From Lumnitzera littorea (Eukaryota > Streptophyta > Magnoliopsida > Myrtales > Combretaceae), in assembly GCA_024138015.1 (NCBI GenBank), contig JAMXBB010000012.1, positions 20,023,105 to 20,087,104 of the forward strand: a stretch of DNA of 64,000 nt, in the 5' to 3' direction. The notes beneath the pieces are model-generated. The model saw only the letters and a program-made list of their open reading frames with translations. It was not told where the DNA came from and ran no database searches. The translations under genes were made by a program, and so were the position numbers. Numbering within the stretch: position 1 is the first letter of the stretch; each line of letters opens with the position of its first letter. Positions 12,080-24,485 of the stretch are shown here, piece by piece.

Positions 12080-12868
12080 CCAACTTATGTAGAGGTCAAG
12101 TATCTTCTTGTCAACACATTTTACTTGTGGAGTTGAGTGACTACCTATTTCTTACATGTTTAGTGCTGAGAAACTGAAGGTTAAGATAATAGCTCGTCTT
12201 CATTCTCATACATGCTTGGCTAATTACTTACTTGACCTTACCCCTATCGAGATGTCGAGAGAGAGAATCTAAACTGATCAAGCCACCCTTGTTCAGACAA
12301 GCAAGATGTTCGTACTTTATGTCTACATCCTCCAACGGCATCACTAATACGGCATCATTACGTATACAGTATCATGTGTAGAATCCGTTGCACTAATGAT
12401 TGCTTTTTTTGTATATTCATTTTTACTCTCTTCTATCTTGTATATTACTTCCTTAGAAAATGTCCTTTTTATCTTTGTCCTTTTAGGCAAGTTATCTTAA
12501 CTTATAGATATAAATACCCTTGTAATTGTAGCTGTAAGAGATCATTATCCTTAATATACTTGAGTATTTTTTTCCTTACATAAACATTGCTTGTTTACTT
12601 TTGGCCTTACTCTTATCCTAACTCTTGAGTAAGATTAGATGGCAAGTAATTTCACTGGACTGATTTGTGCGTCATATCAGATTGTGCCATGAGTCCTCGG
12701 GAGTTTTATTGGTGTATCATATCCTCTAAAACTGTTTGTGAGTTTTGCTTACTTTTCATTTGCATCCATCCCTTTTTGTACCATTCCCCATTATTCATTT
12801 CGAACTTTCTGCAAGCTTGGGCCAATTTAGCGATTGGCTTTGTCTATTCATGGTCATAGTTTGCAACA
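11995..12868 (+). repeat. 3' LTR of chromovirus
   Basis: Same length (874 bp) as 2833-3706 and alignable throughout, from TGATGGGAAA to CAACA. A TATA-like ATATAAATA lies at about 12508-12516. The first 85 bases also encode the end of the integrase. Confidence 0.85.
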
Positions 12869-13330
12869 CTTACTACTGCTCAAACCATTGCTTTAGGTCA
12901 AAACAACCACTCCATTGCCTCCTTAACTCGGATTTAACCTTGCTCGACACCACCATTGCTCGAAGACGCTACCAAGGCTCCTCTAATCACTACTACTTGA
13001 AAGTTTCTCTTTCTCCCCTTCTCTCTTTCGTCCATGCATATGTCAGTCACGTGAGACTTGATGCAAAACCATTGATCCAATTCGAGCCTGATTCGAAATC
13101 TATGTTTCGACCTGTTGCTCGACCCAGTTATTTTTTTAAAATTCTTTATTTATTTGTGTTAAATTAAAAAATATATATTTTTTAAGATAGGGGCATTTGT
13201 ATAGTCTTTGTGTATTGTAGAGTAACCAGTACTCGAGGACGAGTAAGGCCTTGTACATAAATTAAGATAAATATAAAATGTGAGAAAATTACAACAAAGG
13301 GAATTAATATTTGAGAGTAAGTGTAAATAG
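12869..13330. other. Pre-insertion flank of the chromovirus
   Basis: Moderate-GC, CT-rich sequence with an open stretch but no recognisable protein. It probably continued from about 2832 before the chromovirus inserted. Function unknown. Confidence 0.35.
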
Positions 13331-13600
13331 GGTATCAACATTTTGACAAGTTCAAATAAGGGATTAACGTTTTACAAGGTGGTTCAAATAAATTATCAAC
13401 ATTTCGAAAAGTTTAAATAAGAGATTAATATTTCGAAATGTTCAAATAAAGTATCAACATTTTATAGTGGTTTAAACAATTTTATGAATTGACTATTATG
13501 AATTCTTTATTTGAATTACGTTGTGAAATGTTAATTTCTCATTTAAAATTTTTGTAACGTTGATTTGAACTTACTTCCAAATGTTGATCCATTCTATTAT
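13330..13600. repeat. Foldback of short degenerate repeats
   Basis: Units such as TATCAACATTTCGAAAAG and GTTCAAATAAGGGATTAA recur several times between 13330 and 13470. Their reverse complement recurs at 13500-13595. The axis lies near GACTATTATGAATTC at 13492-13506. The arrangement could fold into a long imperfect hairpin. It may be a fragment of a larger dispersed repeat. Confidence 0.55.
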
Positions 13601-14455
13601 AATCCTCCTTATAAAAAGCTCATTTTCTTTTGAAAATATGGTTTTCTTTAGGTTTTTTTATGAGAAATGATGCTTTCAAAGAAAAAAAATAAAACTAAAT
13701 TGTCAAAAATAGAACAGATGTCTTCTCACTTGGAAAAATTTGTTTTTCAATATAAAAAAAAATCAATTAACCCCTTTTTAAAATTATAATAAATAAGGAT
13801 TTTTTAATAGATATTGGACACAAAAAAGTTAGGGTCTTTTTGCTTAGATTTAAAAAAAAAAATGGTTAATGATGTAAACACAATTCTCCTTCAAAATTAA
13901 TATGAATCAAACCACTAAAATTTTACAAAAAAAAAAAAAAAATTTATCTTCCCTTTTTCCTAAAAAAAAGAAAAAAATTCTTCTACTTAGGTAATCTCTA
14001 TTAGAAGATACATAGGCATCTACTTGGTTACATAAAATCTGGAAAAACTTTGTTTTCCCTTTTTCCCCAAAAAAAAAAAGAAATCTTTTACTTAGGTTTT
14101 GACTTTAAAAGCGACATTTTACAAAATTAAGTTCTTGTTCAAAATTCCATTGTGGTAATTATTAAGATTTTAATAAGTTAGCCCTTGTATTCGGATTATT
14201 TTATTTTTTCTTGAAAAATTTTAAGAAACATAAGTTAGTAGTTAAATTAGAACCAATTTGCCTAGTAGGTTTTGATTTACTCTTTTTTCTTAGTTATACT
14301 GGATGGCGATTTCAATTTTTCAAAATTAAAAAAAGGAAATCAATTTTTCTTAAGTCGAGGTTTTAAGTTGAATGAGTATAGAGTTTAATTTAAAGCAGGT
14401 TAATGAAAATGAAATCAAATTTTAGGCTTAACATTAATAATCTACTAATATTACA
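13600..14455. other. AT-rich intergenic DNA
   Basis: Many A and T homopolymer runs (for example 13926-13941). No gene or clear element seen. Confidence 0.6.
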
Positions 14456-15364
14456 TGTTGATTGTGGTTGAACTAACTAGGTGTGAATGAGCTCTCGTAA
14501 AGCTTAGAAAGAGTAAACTTAAGGCCTTGCTTTTTGCTCCTTGATACCTGCAAAAAAGCCCCTTGTGAGTATGATCATGGGAGCTCTTTGATGTTTAAGT
14601 TAGCAAGGAGGACTAAGGATAGGAGGAGGCGAGCACTAAGGGCTTAAGAGTAATGTTCGTCTCACTTGTTTATGTGTATTGATCGAGTTAGGAAGGTCAC
14701 CATGGTATCTAGGAGTAAGAGGAAAAAAAAAAAAAGAGTCTCTCTTACCTCATGGCATTAGCTACTTTTTATAGGGATCACTTAGACACGTGGCGGCTTG
14801 GGATTTGTTCATACTAATTGTCGGCAGGTGACATGCGCTATGGTAGAGATTGGGTGGCTTTAAGGGCATTCAGCTATGATTGGCCTGACAATTAGATTTG
14901 TAGCTCAGAGATTTGACATTCGTAGGGGTAAGGATTGACAGGTTTGTTGGCCGTATCATGGATGTCAAACGGTTATTAATGGGTTGTGGTAGAGAGCAAG
15001 CGTTACAAATAATGATCGGGTTAGGACGTTAAGGGAGGGGTTGCCAGATGCTTAGTTGAGAGTGAATTGGGACTTAAGCTAACACTAGGTGGTGACAGCA
15101 TACAAGCTCGGTAGTCAGGGCCATCTGCTCGGGTTAAGTGTTTTGCGACATCTTCGATGGGCTATGGCATAAAGAACGAGCTCACTTGTACCGGTTGATT
15201 GTACGTGCAAGCTCAGTGGTTGCACTGTTCTATTCCGGTGAGGTATCGCGTAGCTTGCCTAGTGGGTCACGGTATGGGAGATGAGCTCGTTGTTTGCTTG
15301 CATGTTTCTTGATGGGCTTGCTCGTGTGATGGGCCTTGGGTCGAGTGAGAATTGAGTATTAACA
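14456..15364 (+). repeat. Left LTR-like repeat of small element
   Basis: Aligns with 16078-16965 over its whole length. Shared landmarks are GGCCTTGCTTTTTGCTCCTT, CACCATGGTATCTA, an A-run near 14725 and CATGTTTCTTGATGGGCTTG. Confidence 0.7.
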
Positions 15365-15739
15365 TTTCTCCCCCCACTTTCTTCTGTATTTTGGACAAGA
15401 GGAGAGTTATCGATGTAAGGTGACTGGGCCAAGGCGAAGGGCCTGTGTTTGTTGGTTGTTGACGTGACATCCGTCATTTCTGGTCAGGCAAGCTTTCTTG
15501 TATACTGTCGTTTGGTATCGTTGATGTGATCGTTGGGAAGTGTGGTATACATTATGATCCTTAAAGGGTGACTACATGCGTTAGGCATTCTCTTGTCACA
15601 CTACGTCATCGATTCATATATGTGGATTGATTAGGGTCCTTGGCTCATGAAGTGGGATAGGTGGATGGTTGAGGCTTGGTGTATGTCCTTTTATGGGTTC
15701 TTGCCCCGAGAGTGGGAGAAACCATTTGCATTTTCTCTT

Positions 15740-15760
15740 TCATTGTCTATATAAGGGGGT
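15740..15760 (+). promoter_or_regulatory. TATA-like box inside the small element
   Basis: TCTATATAAGGGGG lies between the two repeats rather than inside an LTR. It is followed after about 120 bases by ATGAGCCTTG with a very short open frame. It could be an internal promoter or chance. Confidence 0.3.
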
Positions 15761-16077
15761 GGATAGTTCCTCATTTTTCATTCTTACATTGTCAATATTA
15801 AAGGAGACTTTGTTGGATTTCTTACTCTCGAGCTAGTTTCTTTTGTGGTTAATTAAAATACAATCGATCAACAAAATGAGCCTTGTAATTAATCCATTTC
15901 GAGGGAAAAGGGTGAGGGTTGCAAAGACTTAGCTCGAAAAGAGGCTGATGACCTTACTCCCCCCGAAATGATGGTGATGGTAAGTAACAAAGAGGGTGTA
16001 ATATTGTCTTGAGTAGAGAGGAGGGAGTGTATGCGACAGAGGCGATGTGATGTGTATCTCTATAATGGATGTCAAAA

Positions 16078-16965
16078 TGTTGATTGTGGTTGAACCAATT
16101 AGGTGTGAGTAGGCTTATGTAAGCTTGAAAAAAATGGACTTGGGGCCTTGCTTTTTGCTCCTTCATACCTCCAAAAAAGCTTTGTGAGTGTGATCACGTG
16201 GGCCCTCCGATGCTTAAGTTAGCAAAGAGAACTAGCGATAAGAGGGAGCGAACATTAGGGCTTAAGGGGTAGTGCTCTCCTTGCTTGTCTATGTATGTTG
16301 TTTAAGCTAGGAAGTTCACCATGGTATCTACGAGTAAGAGGAAAAAAAAAAAAAATGAGTCTCTTAATTCATGGTGCTAACTACCTTTTATGGGGGAACA
16401 CTTGGATACGTAGTAGTGATTTGCTTATACCAATTGTTGGCATATTGCATGCATTGTGGTAGAGATTAGATGGCTCTAAGGGTAGTTAACCATGATTAGC
16501 CTAACAACCAGATTCATAGCCCAGAGATTTGACATTTGTAGGGATAAGGATTGTTGAGTGTGCCAGCCGTACCACGGATGCCGAACAGCCATTAATGGGT
16601 TGCTGTGGACAAGAATTTGGTTAAGACATCAAAGGAGGGTTAGCCAGATGCTCAGTTGAGAGTAAGTCGGGAGCTAAGTTGACGCTAGGTTGTGAGGGCG
16701 TGTGAACTCGATGGTTGAGATTGTTTGCTTCGGTTAGGCATTTTACGACTTCTTAGATAGGTTGGGGCACAAAGGACAAGCTCACTTGTATGGGTTGATT
16801 GGTAAGTGTAGGCTTGATGGTAGCGTCGATCTCTTCGAGTGAGGCATTACGTAGCTCACTTTGCAGGTTGCAGTATGAAGGATGAACTTGCTGTTTGCTC
16901 GCATGTTTCTTGATGGGCTTGTTTGCATGATGGGTCTTAGGTTAGTCGAGAATCGAGTACCAACA
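16078..16965 (+). repeat. Right LTR-like repeat of small element
   Basis: Partner of 14456-15364. It ends GTACCAACA followed by TATGT. The divergence from its partner is visible throughout, so the element is not young. Confidence 0.7.
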
Positions 16966-19100
16966 TATGTATATTAATTTATTGTGTTTGTATAATATGT
17001 ACTATAGGCTTTAAATTTCATAATGATATAATATCATTGTACATTAAACAGTAGTAATAAGAGATAAGCGTTGATTGTTGATTATTTAGTTTTAGAGAAC
17101 ATTGATTTACGAAATGAAGAACCGAATACAGTGAAGAGTTGAAGTATTTGAACTTTATTAGATTCTAAATGCCCTCTTACTATTAGTTTATATGTTGAAA
17201 AGTGGTTGTCATATTTTAGACGAACTTATTCTATATTTTAAATGAAAAAAATGGAAAATGCTAGTGTAATTTGTTAGTGGGTTGGTAAATTAACTCATAT
17301 AATCCACTAAAGTATAAATAACAAAAATGTGTAAATGGGCTAAATTTATATTTTTCCTTTAGAGAATGCCATTTTATTAGAATCACCCATTTGTTTCAAT
17401 TTGAAAAATAGAATGAAGAACCGAAAAGGAAAAAATAAAAGCACTCCAATCTACATATCCCTAGCCTCTTCAACATGTTCCAATCTCACGACCAACCGGT
17501 CTACCAAACTCGGATAACGTAAACACAGCCTCTTTCCAGATGGACCGAACACCCCCAACCAATGGAACCACCAACGGCTGAGTCAAATGTAAAAAAGAAA
17601 AAAGGTGAAGTTGGAGATGCAAATGTAATGTAACATGAAATATATGTACTGCAGGCAGGCAGCGGTAACATGGGGCTCCATGTGCAAAAAGAGAGGTCCT
17701 TTTTCTACCGCATGCACATAGCTTTTTCTCGGACTGAATAGCTATTACAAGTCACTGCCTTTCGGTGTGAGCAGCGGGCCATGCTTGCAATTCTTGTGTT
17801 TATTCTCACTTATGCTTCAACCATTCTCGGTCACAGAACATGGGGGGTACCTTCCTTCTAAGTCTAGGGACATGGCCCCATCAACCCTCATCACATATAT
17901 TTATCAATAGAGTGGTATTAGATTATGATTAATTAGAATAATCATTATTGTTGTTAATAACGGATTATCCAAATGTATCTTACCTGTTTCCATTGTTGTA
18001 TGATATATAGTTATGTTCGAATAAAGAAAAAATAAGTGCAAATTGTAGTTATACCTCCAAAATATTAATTAGGTGCGGATAATCTCATAAATTCCGAATT
18101 GGTGCTCCCGTTTTCTGTAACTTTTGAATGTATGCTTATAATTAACCCACTTCTAAATTCCAAATTTCTGTTCAATTCTTTATAACTTTTAAAAAAATGC
18201 ATATAATTATGCTACAATGATGCTATTCATGATCATTTTAACTGGATTTGAGGTTTCAACAGTAATTTGAAAGATATGTGCTTATTATTCAAAAGTAATA
18301 TGGAGATAAAAACATATCTTAAGAGCATATGGTCCATGTGTGCTTGTAGTCACCCAATAATCTAAGAGTTGTAGAAAAATGATAAAAATGTGAAACAAAA
18401 AGTTAATGTTAATATTTGAGTTTTAGTTCTCTAAATCTACTTCATTTCGTTGTCTATATCTTCATCAGACGTTTCTCGTGTATATTTCAAATGTTCTGTA
18501 TCTAATTTACTCCAACTGAAGATATTACTTGCTATCTATCAAAACTACTTACTTTTTACTTCTTAATGTACATTGCAAACCTTCATCAATAAAACTCATC
18601 GTTATTGCTGTATATGTTGGATAAAAAGTGAAACAACGAAAGAACTGAGAAGTGTCGGGCTCAAAATTGAACTACCGACACGGTTGCAAACAACGTACGC
18701 TAATAAAGTGGAATTTTAGGGTGCGTTGGTTTCGAAAAAAAAAAAAAAAGGTTTTTCAGATATTATTTTTACATTTGTACAATTATAATAGACTTCCTAG
18801 GAAAGTAGTTATTGAAAAAGTAAGGCAGCATTCATCGAAGTTATCAAAGCCTTGTATGTCCAGAGATACAGTGACAAGAATAAAGAGTGATAAGCATAAA
18901 GATACATGGAAGTTTGACAAAAGAGTTTCTATAAAAATAGTCCCTATCAGCATTTCGCTTTTAAGTCATGCACACTAACTCACCCAAGATATTTGAATGA
19001 TGGTAACATATTGTATATTATTATACATAATAACATCTTTTTGATAGATGAGATAAGCAAGAGAATTAGTATAATCTTAGTTGGAAGTGTAATAGAGTTA
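16966..19100. other. Intergenic DNA
   Basis: AT-rich apart from a somewhat GC-richer patch at about 17480-17880, which has no convincing frame or RNA gene. An open stretch of 108 codons at 18652-18978 has no recognisable domain and begins in an A-rich tract. I do not call it a gene. Confidence 0.5.
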
Positions 19101-19460
19101 AATCAAACTAATACAATATGGAGCATGAGTTGAATGTAAAAACTTGAGACTTAAACTTAGTTTAGATTTGATTGAATTTTAAATTTTAAGCTCGAGTTTG
19201 AGTCAAACATATATATGAAAAGCTTGAGTTTAGCTTGATTAAACTTAAGTTTTTTATATATATTTTTCTAAATAAACATAAAATAAAAGAAAATTAAAAA
19301 TTATATTAAGCTCGATCAAACTAACAAGCCTGATGAGTTTAGTACTCTAAAGCTTGAGCTTAGCTTAATTTGCTATTATTTAAGTAGTTCGAACTCGAGT
19401 TAATTTTTATTTAATCGAATTTAAATAAAATTTGAGTAGTTTATGAATCATTTTATTTGC
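19100..19460. repeat. hAT-MITE-like repeat (CTCGAG/GCTTGAG-rich)
   Basis: Related to the 403-bp element at 63404-63806. Both have the series AAACTTAGTTTAG or similar, TTTTAAATTTTAAGCTCGAG, a central AT-rich part, then AAGCCTGATGAG or AAGCCTAGTGAG and TAAAGCTTGAGCT. The ends are eroded and no target duplication could be fixed. Confidence 0.5.
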
Positions 19461-20719
19461 ACTATAATTGTAGTTTGTACGTTATAGGGGAAAGATGGAC
19501 ATTCGAGGGCGCACTTTAAGCTTATAGGATCATTACTGTAAAATGATGAAGGCATAATATATAACGTGTTACATATATAATAACAAAACTAACGTAGCGG
19601 CCTAGATTTGGAAAATGACCGACACTAGAAAGCAAAATCTTGAATAAGGATATATTGCAAAGTCCGATGATGAAATGCTGCGTCAGTCCTATACATACGT
19701 AGCGGTTACAGTAATGCACGTACATTTGCGTTCAACATTCATAGATATGGCTAATTATCTTATTTAGGTTGGGGACAGTGAATAAGCATAAACAACCAAG
19801 CATGAGATGGTTTACTTTATGACAATTTTCTGTTCTTCGTAATACGGTTATATTTGTTAAATAAAAAACGAGCATTTCAAGTACTAATTCTGTTGAAAAT
19901 AAAAGTTTTAGATTTCAACACGCAAATATATCAAAATCTTATATGTGAAATCAGGATACTATGAATATAATTAGAGATGTGTGCAAAAGCGCACCTGAAT
20001 ATTTAAGAAACACTTTATTTATTTATTTATTTTTTAAGATTTAGCCTTTTAGTCTATAGTTATGTATGTTCTTGATTTTTTTATTAATGGGAAAAGGTAA
20101 AAGAAATACCTTAATGGCATGCTCTTAGATGAGGACCTCAACCCTTATAGCCTTTATTAATTTATTTTATTATGGCTTATCGTAATAATAAAATAAAATA
20201 TATATAATATATATGTTTTTATATATTGATTTCATACTAAAAGTTCATGGAGATAAGCTTATAAGTTATGTACATTTATTGATTGAATGATTACTTTTAT
20301 TTAGTGATTTAACTCTATAACTTAATTAGACAATTAATTGATAGAGTGACCTATAAAATTACAATAAATTTAACATTGGTAGATGAGTTTGCATTTTTAT
20401 TTCTATGCTCTCAAAATTTTAGTTAAATAAAAACTATTTAAAATACTATGTTTCAAATGTGCCATGAAAGAATAGTCTCTGCACTCCAAATTTTTTCCTT
20501 TTTATTCTCTTACATTTAACTAAATTGCATCACTTCTAAATTGGGCATTCATGTCAATTCGTAATACTTTTTCCAATGGTGATGGTGTGGCGCATTTCTC
20601 TTTACATGTTTATTACAATATATAGATAATGTAAGACTTTCTGCAAGTATATTCAATGCATCTAATGGAAAAAATCACACCAATATGCCTACGAATAAAT
20701 GTTTAAACAATATATGTCG
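19461..20719. other. AT-rich intergenic DNA
   Basis: Nothing recognised on either strand. Confidence 0.6.
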
Positions 20720-20930
20720 TGTCAATCATGGCAATAAAAAAAGAAAATACAATAAAACTTACCGGGAACTGCGAATGAACTAGAAGCCGTATCGAAAAGG
20801 GAAGAGGACAATCCGGACGAAACCCTAGGAAGAAGTAACTGGGGTGGCCTAATATTATCACTTTCATGTCGGTGCGGCCATAAATGCTTTGGACGGAAGT
20901 AGGCCTTCAACATCCTAGAGCAGCCCATTG
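20720..20930 (-). pseudogene. Possible gene-derived first-exon fragment, unidentified
   Basis: On the minus strand an ATG at 20928 opens a frame of about 55 codons with normal-looking codon use. It stops being gene-like at CCCGGTAAGT (about 20758), a good 5' splice-site match. The patch is clearly GC-richer than its surroundings and contains CCTAGGGTTTCG, a telo-box-like word common near plant gene starts. I do not recognise the peptide and found no convincing second exon downstream, so this may be a captured or decayed fragment. Confidence 0.28.
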
Positions 20931-21587
20931 GGATGAGGAAAAGTAAAAAGCAAAAATAAACCGAGAGATGTTTAATAGGATTTGAATATTTCTTAGAATA
21001 TTTAGTGGGATGGAAGATACATACTAATAAAAATATCGCATGTCTTTATTTTCAAACCTTGTGTCTGTCTTTGCATAGACCTATTAGAAAAACTATGAAA
21101 CATTATCAACATAAAACTTGGTCAGGCTTAATAAATTTTTACTTGACCAACTATCTAGTACTACATAGGTTCTGTTATAGACCTAAGTAAGAATCGATTT
21201 TAAATTATGAATTAGTCCCAAACCGGTTTAATCCAAAAATAAGTGGGTCGAACTGCTTTATCAAACTATTGAGTTTTAAGAGCCTAGGCGGCTTAAGATG
21301 GTGGAATCATTCGAACCGATGGGTTGCAACCCGTTATTGAATTGATGGGTCGATTCGGTCAGTTCAATTCTTTAAAAAAAAAAAAAAGAGAAAGAGAAAA
21401 GAGGGGCTATTAAATTGGAAAAAATAATTTGATAATATCTAGTAAGTCATTGCATGTCAAAGTTACTTTATTTGCGATGGTGAAGGATAATTTTTTTAAA
21501 AATAATATCATCAAATTAATGATAGATAACTAATTATAAGTTAATTATTTATTAAGAATAGATAAAAAATTCAATTTCAGTTAATGT

Positions 21588-24106
21588 TGTCGGGCCTGAA
21601 TTTCTTTTTTCTATTATTTAAAATTAATTTTTCATTTTCCGATTAATACTAAATCCTAATTCATTTAATATTAATTATCGACTGGAGAAATTGAGAAATT
21701 TTGGTTTTTTATTTAGAAAAAAGTTTTAGAGTCGCCACTTGACCAAAGTCGGGAGAAAAAAAAGAAACCGTAATCAATTGAGTGAATTAATTACGATTTG
21801 GTTACTGGCCTTTGATTTCAATCTGAATGAAGAACCAAAAGGTTTTGAATTTGGGGATTAACTTATTAAACCCTAACGGGTACTACTATCTATTTATCGA
21901 AATTAGGATTATTCTTCTAATTATAATATTTTTAAAGGAAAAAAAATAAGAATCAAAAGAAAAAAAAAACCTAAGTTTTTACAGATTTTATTGTCGCCCT
22001 GAAGGTGCTTATATACCCGCTAGTTGGGATTAAACGATCGTAGTTCTTTCCAAAAACCTTTATTGCATTGGTTGATTTTAATTTTTGAAAACCGACTGAG
22101 TTTACGTTTTAATTAATTTGGTTTATTTAAAAAAAAATCTAAAATGTCCTAACTTATGGGTGATGAAAACTCTCCAAGATACTATAACCTTTTTGTAAAA
22201 ATTTCTTTTTTGTCAAGTTTTATTTCTAAAAAAAATTTTCTATATGATGATTTATTTTAAAAAAAATCTAATCCTAAAAATCCTAAGCTAATATATATAT
22301 ATATATATATATATACTATTATTAAATGATTATCTACTTAAATCAATATAATATACTTAAACTATATAACAAAGAAAACTAATGTTAAAAGAAATACCTT
22401 CAACTAATATACACACATACACACATATATATATATTATGTTAAATTACTAAGAATCTAATAATATTATAATGTAAATAATATAATATAATCTAATAATA
22501 TAACATATTAGCAAAACCGAACCTTAGTTGTCGTTCGACTACGAAGCTTGGTGAGGAGTCGTTTGTCGATGGCATTACTGATGCTATCAGTGTGTGAGTT
22601 CAGTCAGTGGGTAGTAATGGACATAGACAATAGCGATGTAGATGATAGTGGTTGTGTCTGTTGTGTAGCGATGGTGGTGTGAAGTGTGGTAAGTGTCCAG
22701 TCAAGGTTGATGCGCATGTGTGCAGTTTAGTGATGGGCAGCAGTGTGCTTTGCGTGCTATCCTCAAACGTGTTATAGACTGTTGCGTGCATAAGAGGGAG
22801 ATAGTTGTTCCTATTCACGCGAGGATGGAGATTAGTGCTTACTGTTTGCTGACGAAGCCACTGCACGATGCTGATAGATGGGTTGATGACGAAAGAGAGG
22901 CTTAGCGATGGGAGTGCTTGTGGGTTGTCACTGGTTAGTATCAGCTAACGACAAAGGCTATGCTGCTGGCATTGGTTTAAATCGGTGGTGAAGGGTAATG
23001 ATTGTGAGTGTATGTAGCTGCAAAGGGCACGGGTCAAGTGGCTAGAGTGCGTGACTAGTGTTGGATCCGTGTAGTTTGTAGTGCAATGAGCGTGTTTGCG
23101 TGATAGAGGACAGTGTGCAGGTCAGTGAAGTTAGGGTACAACAATAAGCTGTTGTGGTGTTAGGTCATCGAGTGCAACTGTGAGGGTAAATTTATGTCGC
23201 GTGGGCGTGCTATGTAATGTATTGCAGAGAACGTGTGAGTTGTTTATAGGCTGGAGCTTGGCGTGGATGGAGCAATGGTTGTGGCTGATCGCGTGATAGC
23301 GTGGGTTGAGGACAATTGTTGTTCGTGTTGATGGAGTTAGTAGCGTGGATTGGATCGTGGAGTTGAGATGCAATGAGGGTTGGCTGATTATGTTCAGTCG
23401 CGTCTAAGGTTTTGTTAGGCGATCGGTGCTAAGAGCATGGAGCTTATGATATACTTCAACATGTGTGCGTGTGTGTCCAAAATTTTCGTGCTTTGATCCG
23501 TATTTATAAAACTTCAAATCATATCAAATTGAATTTTTTATATTGATTTGAATCTAATTTGATAAAAATTAAATTAGATTCGAATCATTTATATCAATTC
23601 AAATCTAATTTAATAAAAATGAAACTAGATTTGAAACTTTTGTAATGATTTAGATTTAATCGGATTAGATTAAAAAAAATTCAATTAGATATGAATCTCG
23701 CACACTAAACTTGCTTTTTGCAAAAAATAAAAATAAGAAGATAGAGATAAAAAACACATGAGTGTTAGCGAGACTCAAACTTACGACTTCAAATTAAATC
23801 TAACCTAATACTCTAATGCTTATTCGTTAGGTCGTCGGCCTATGTCTTGATCTTTAGTATAATTGAATTATCCTTAAATCACGCGACTCTCTAAAATAAT
23901 TTTTTGAACTAAGCTAATACTAAAACTAAAACTATTACCCTAAAATAATTTACTTCCTAAAAAATCTTTGTAATTTTTTCTTTTCTTATTTTTTTTTGGT
24001 ATTTTCATCATTTTTCAATTTTTATTATTTTTTATTATTTTTGAGTTAGGACCTTATTTAAATAAACTAAACTATAATGATTAGGGCAAAAAACCAAGTG
24101 TCTAGA
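21588..24106 (-). mobile_element. Solo LTR, copy A (2.5 kb)
   Basis: Starts TGTCGGGCCTGA and ends TGTCTAGA. It is flanked by a perfect 5-bp duplication AATGT (21583-21587 and 24107-24111), the hallmark of LTR integration. It aligns with 30336-32976 over about the first 900 and last 400 bases, while the middle differs. A TATA box TTTATAAATA on the minus strand (23501-23510) and the matching signal in copy B suggest minus-strand orientation. No protein domain was found. The central GC-richer part (22500-23450) has minus-strand open stretches rich in T, H, N and S without a known domain. Confidence 0.8.
23500..23511 (-). promoter_or_regulatory. TATA box of solo LTR A
   Basis: Minus strand reads TTTTATAAATACGG about 600 bases from the right end of the LTR. 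Copy B has TTTATAAAAAA at a similar distance (32436-32447). The shared position supports a U3 promoter. Confidence 0.45.
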
Positions 24107-24485
24107 AATGTAAATCCTTTTGTAAAACTTATTAAATGTTAAGGACTTCAATATGAGAAAAAAATAAAATTTGAGGGAAAAAAAATAAAATAGTTGGAAT
24201 TGCATTAAGTCGGAAATTAATAAAAAAATTAGAAATTATTAATAAATTAGTACACTTAAAAAAAGAAAAGGATATCATATTATTAGAAATTATTAATGTA
24301 TTAAAAAACGAAATTAATAAAAAATTAGGTTTAGGGGCTTCGAATTAGCCCCTGAATTGTCGAACCTAGTAAATTGACTTAAAACCACTAGCTTATGGGT
24401 TGGTCACGATTCACTGTATTACTGACCTGTGAATCGGTAGTTTAGGGCTGGTTCCAGACCAATTCGACCTCGTGCGCAAGTATAA

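Larger units (their letters stand above)
2833..12868 (+). mobile_element. Ty3/gypsy chromovirus (CRM/Reina/Galadriel-like), degenerate, with nested insertion
   Basis: An LTR retrotransposon in + orientation. It has two LTRs of 874 bp (2833-3706 and 11995-12868), an initiator-Met-type primer site at 3710-3721, and the domain order gag, zinc knuckle, protease, RT, RNase H, integrase. Integrase after RNase H places it in Ty3/gypsy. RT wording such as SPCAVP, KKDGTWRMC and DELSGAKIF, and integrase wording such as DLVWLHL, are typical of the CRM/Reina/Galadriel branch rather than Tekay. All frames carry many stops, so it is dead. About 3.67 kb of its span is a later insertion (6163-9834), so the original element was near 6.4 kb. 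The bases next to the two ends share only TTAC, offset by one base, so the target duplication is eroded or the boundary is one base off. Confidence 0.88.
14456..16965 (+). mobile_element. Small LTR-bounded non-autonomous element
   Basis: Two direct repeats, about 14456-15364 and 16078-16965, flank only about 710 bp. The repeats start TGTTGATTGTGG and end TAACA/CAACA, so the ends are inverted (TGTTG...CAACA) like LTRs. If the start is taken three bases later (TGATTG), the flanks are CATGT and TATGT, a near-match 5-bp target duplication. The interior holds no protein domain and no obvious primer site. It is a LARD/TRIM-like or deleted element. Strand is assigned only from the internal TATA-like signal. 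Confidence 0.62.
21186..24485. repeat. Dispersed repeat split by a solo LTR
   Basis: The left part (about 21186-21587) and right part (about 24112-24485) match, in order, the two halves of the repeat at about 46265-46865. The left halves share TAGACCTA, an A-run and TGGGT.GAT words. The right halves share GGTCA.GATT, TGTGAAT.GGTAG and CTCGTG. The 2.5-kb solo LTR at 21588-24106 lies between them. The family is unknown. The words resemble non-autonomous hAT elements. Confidence 0.5.

Noticed and set aside
18652..18978. 108-codon open stretch as a gene
   Set aside because: It starts within a poly-A-containing region, has no domain, and its codon use is like its AT-rich surroundings.
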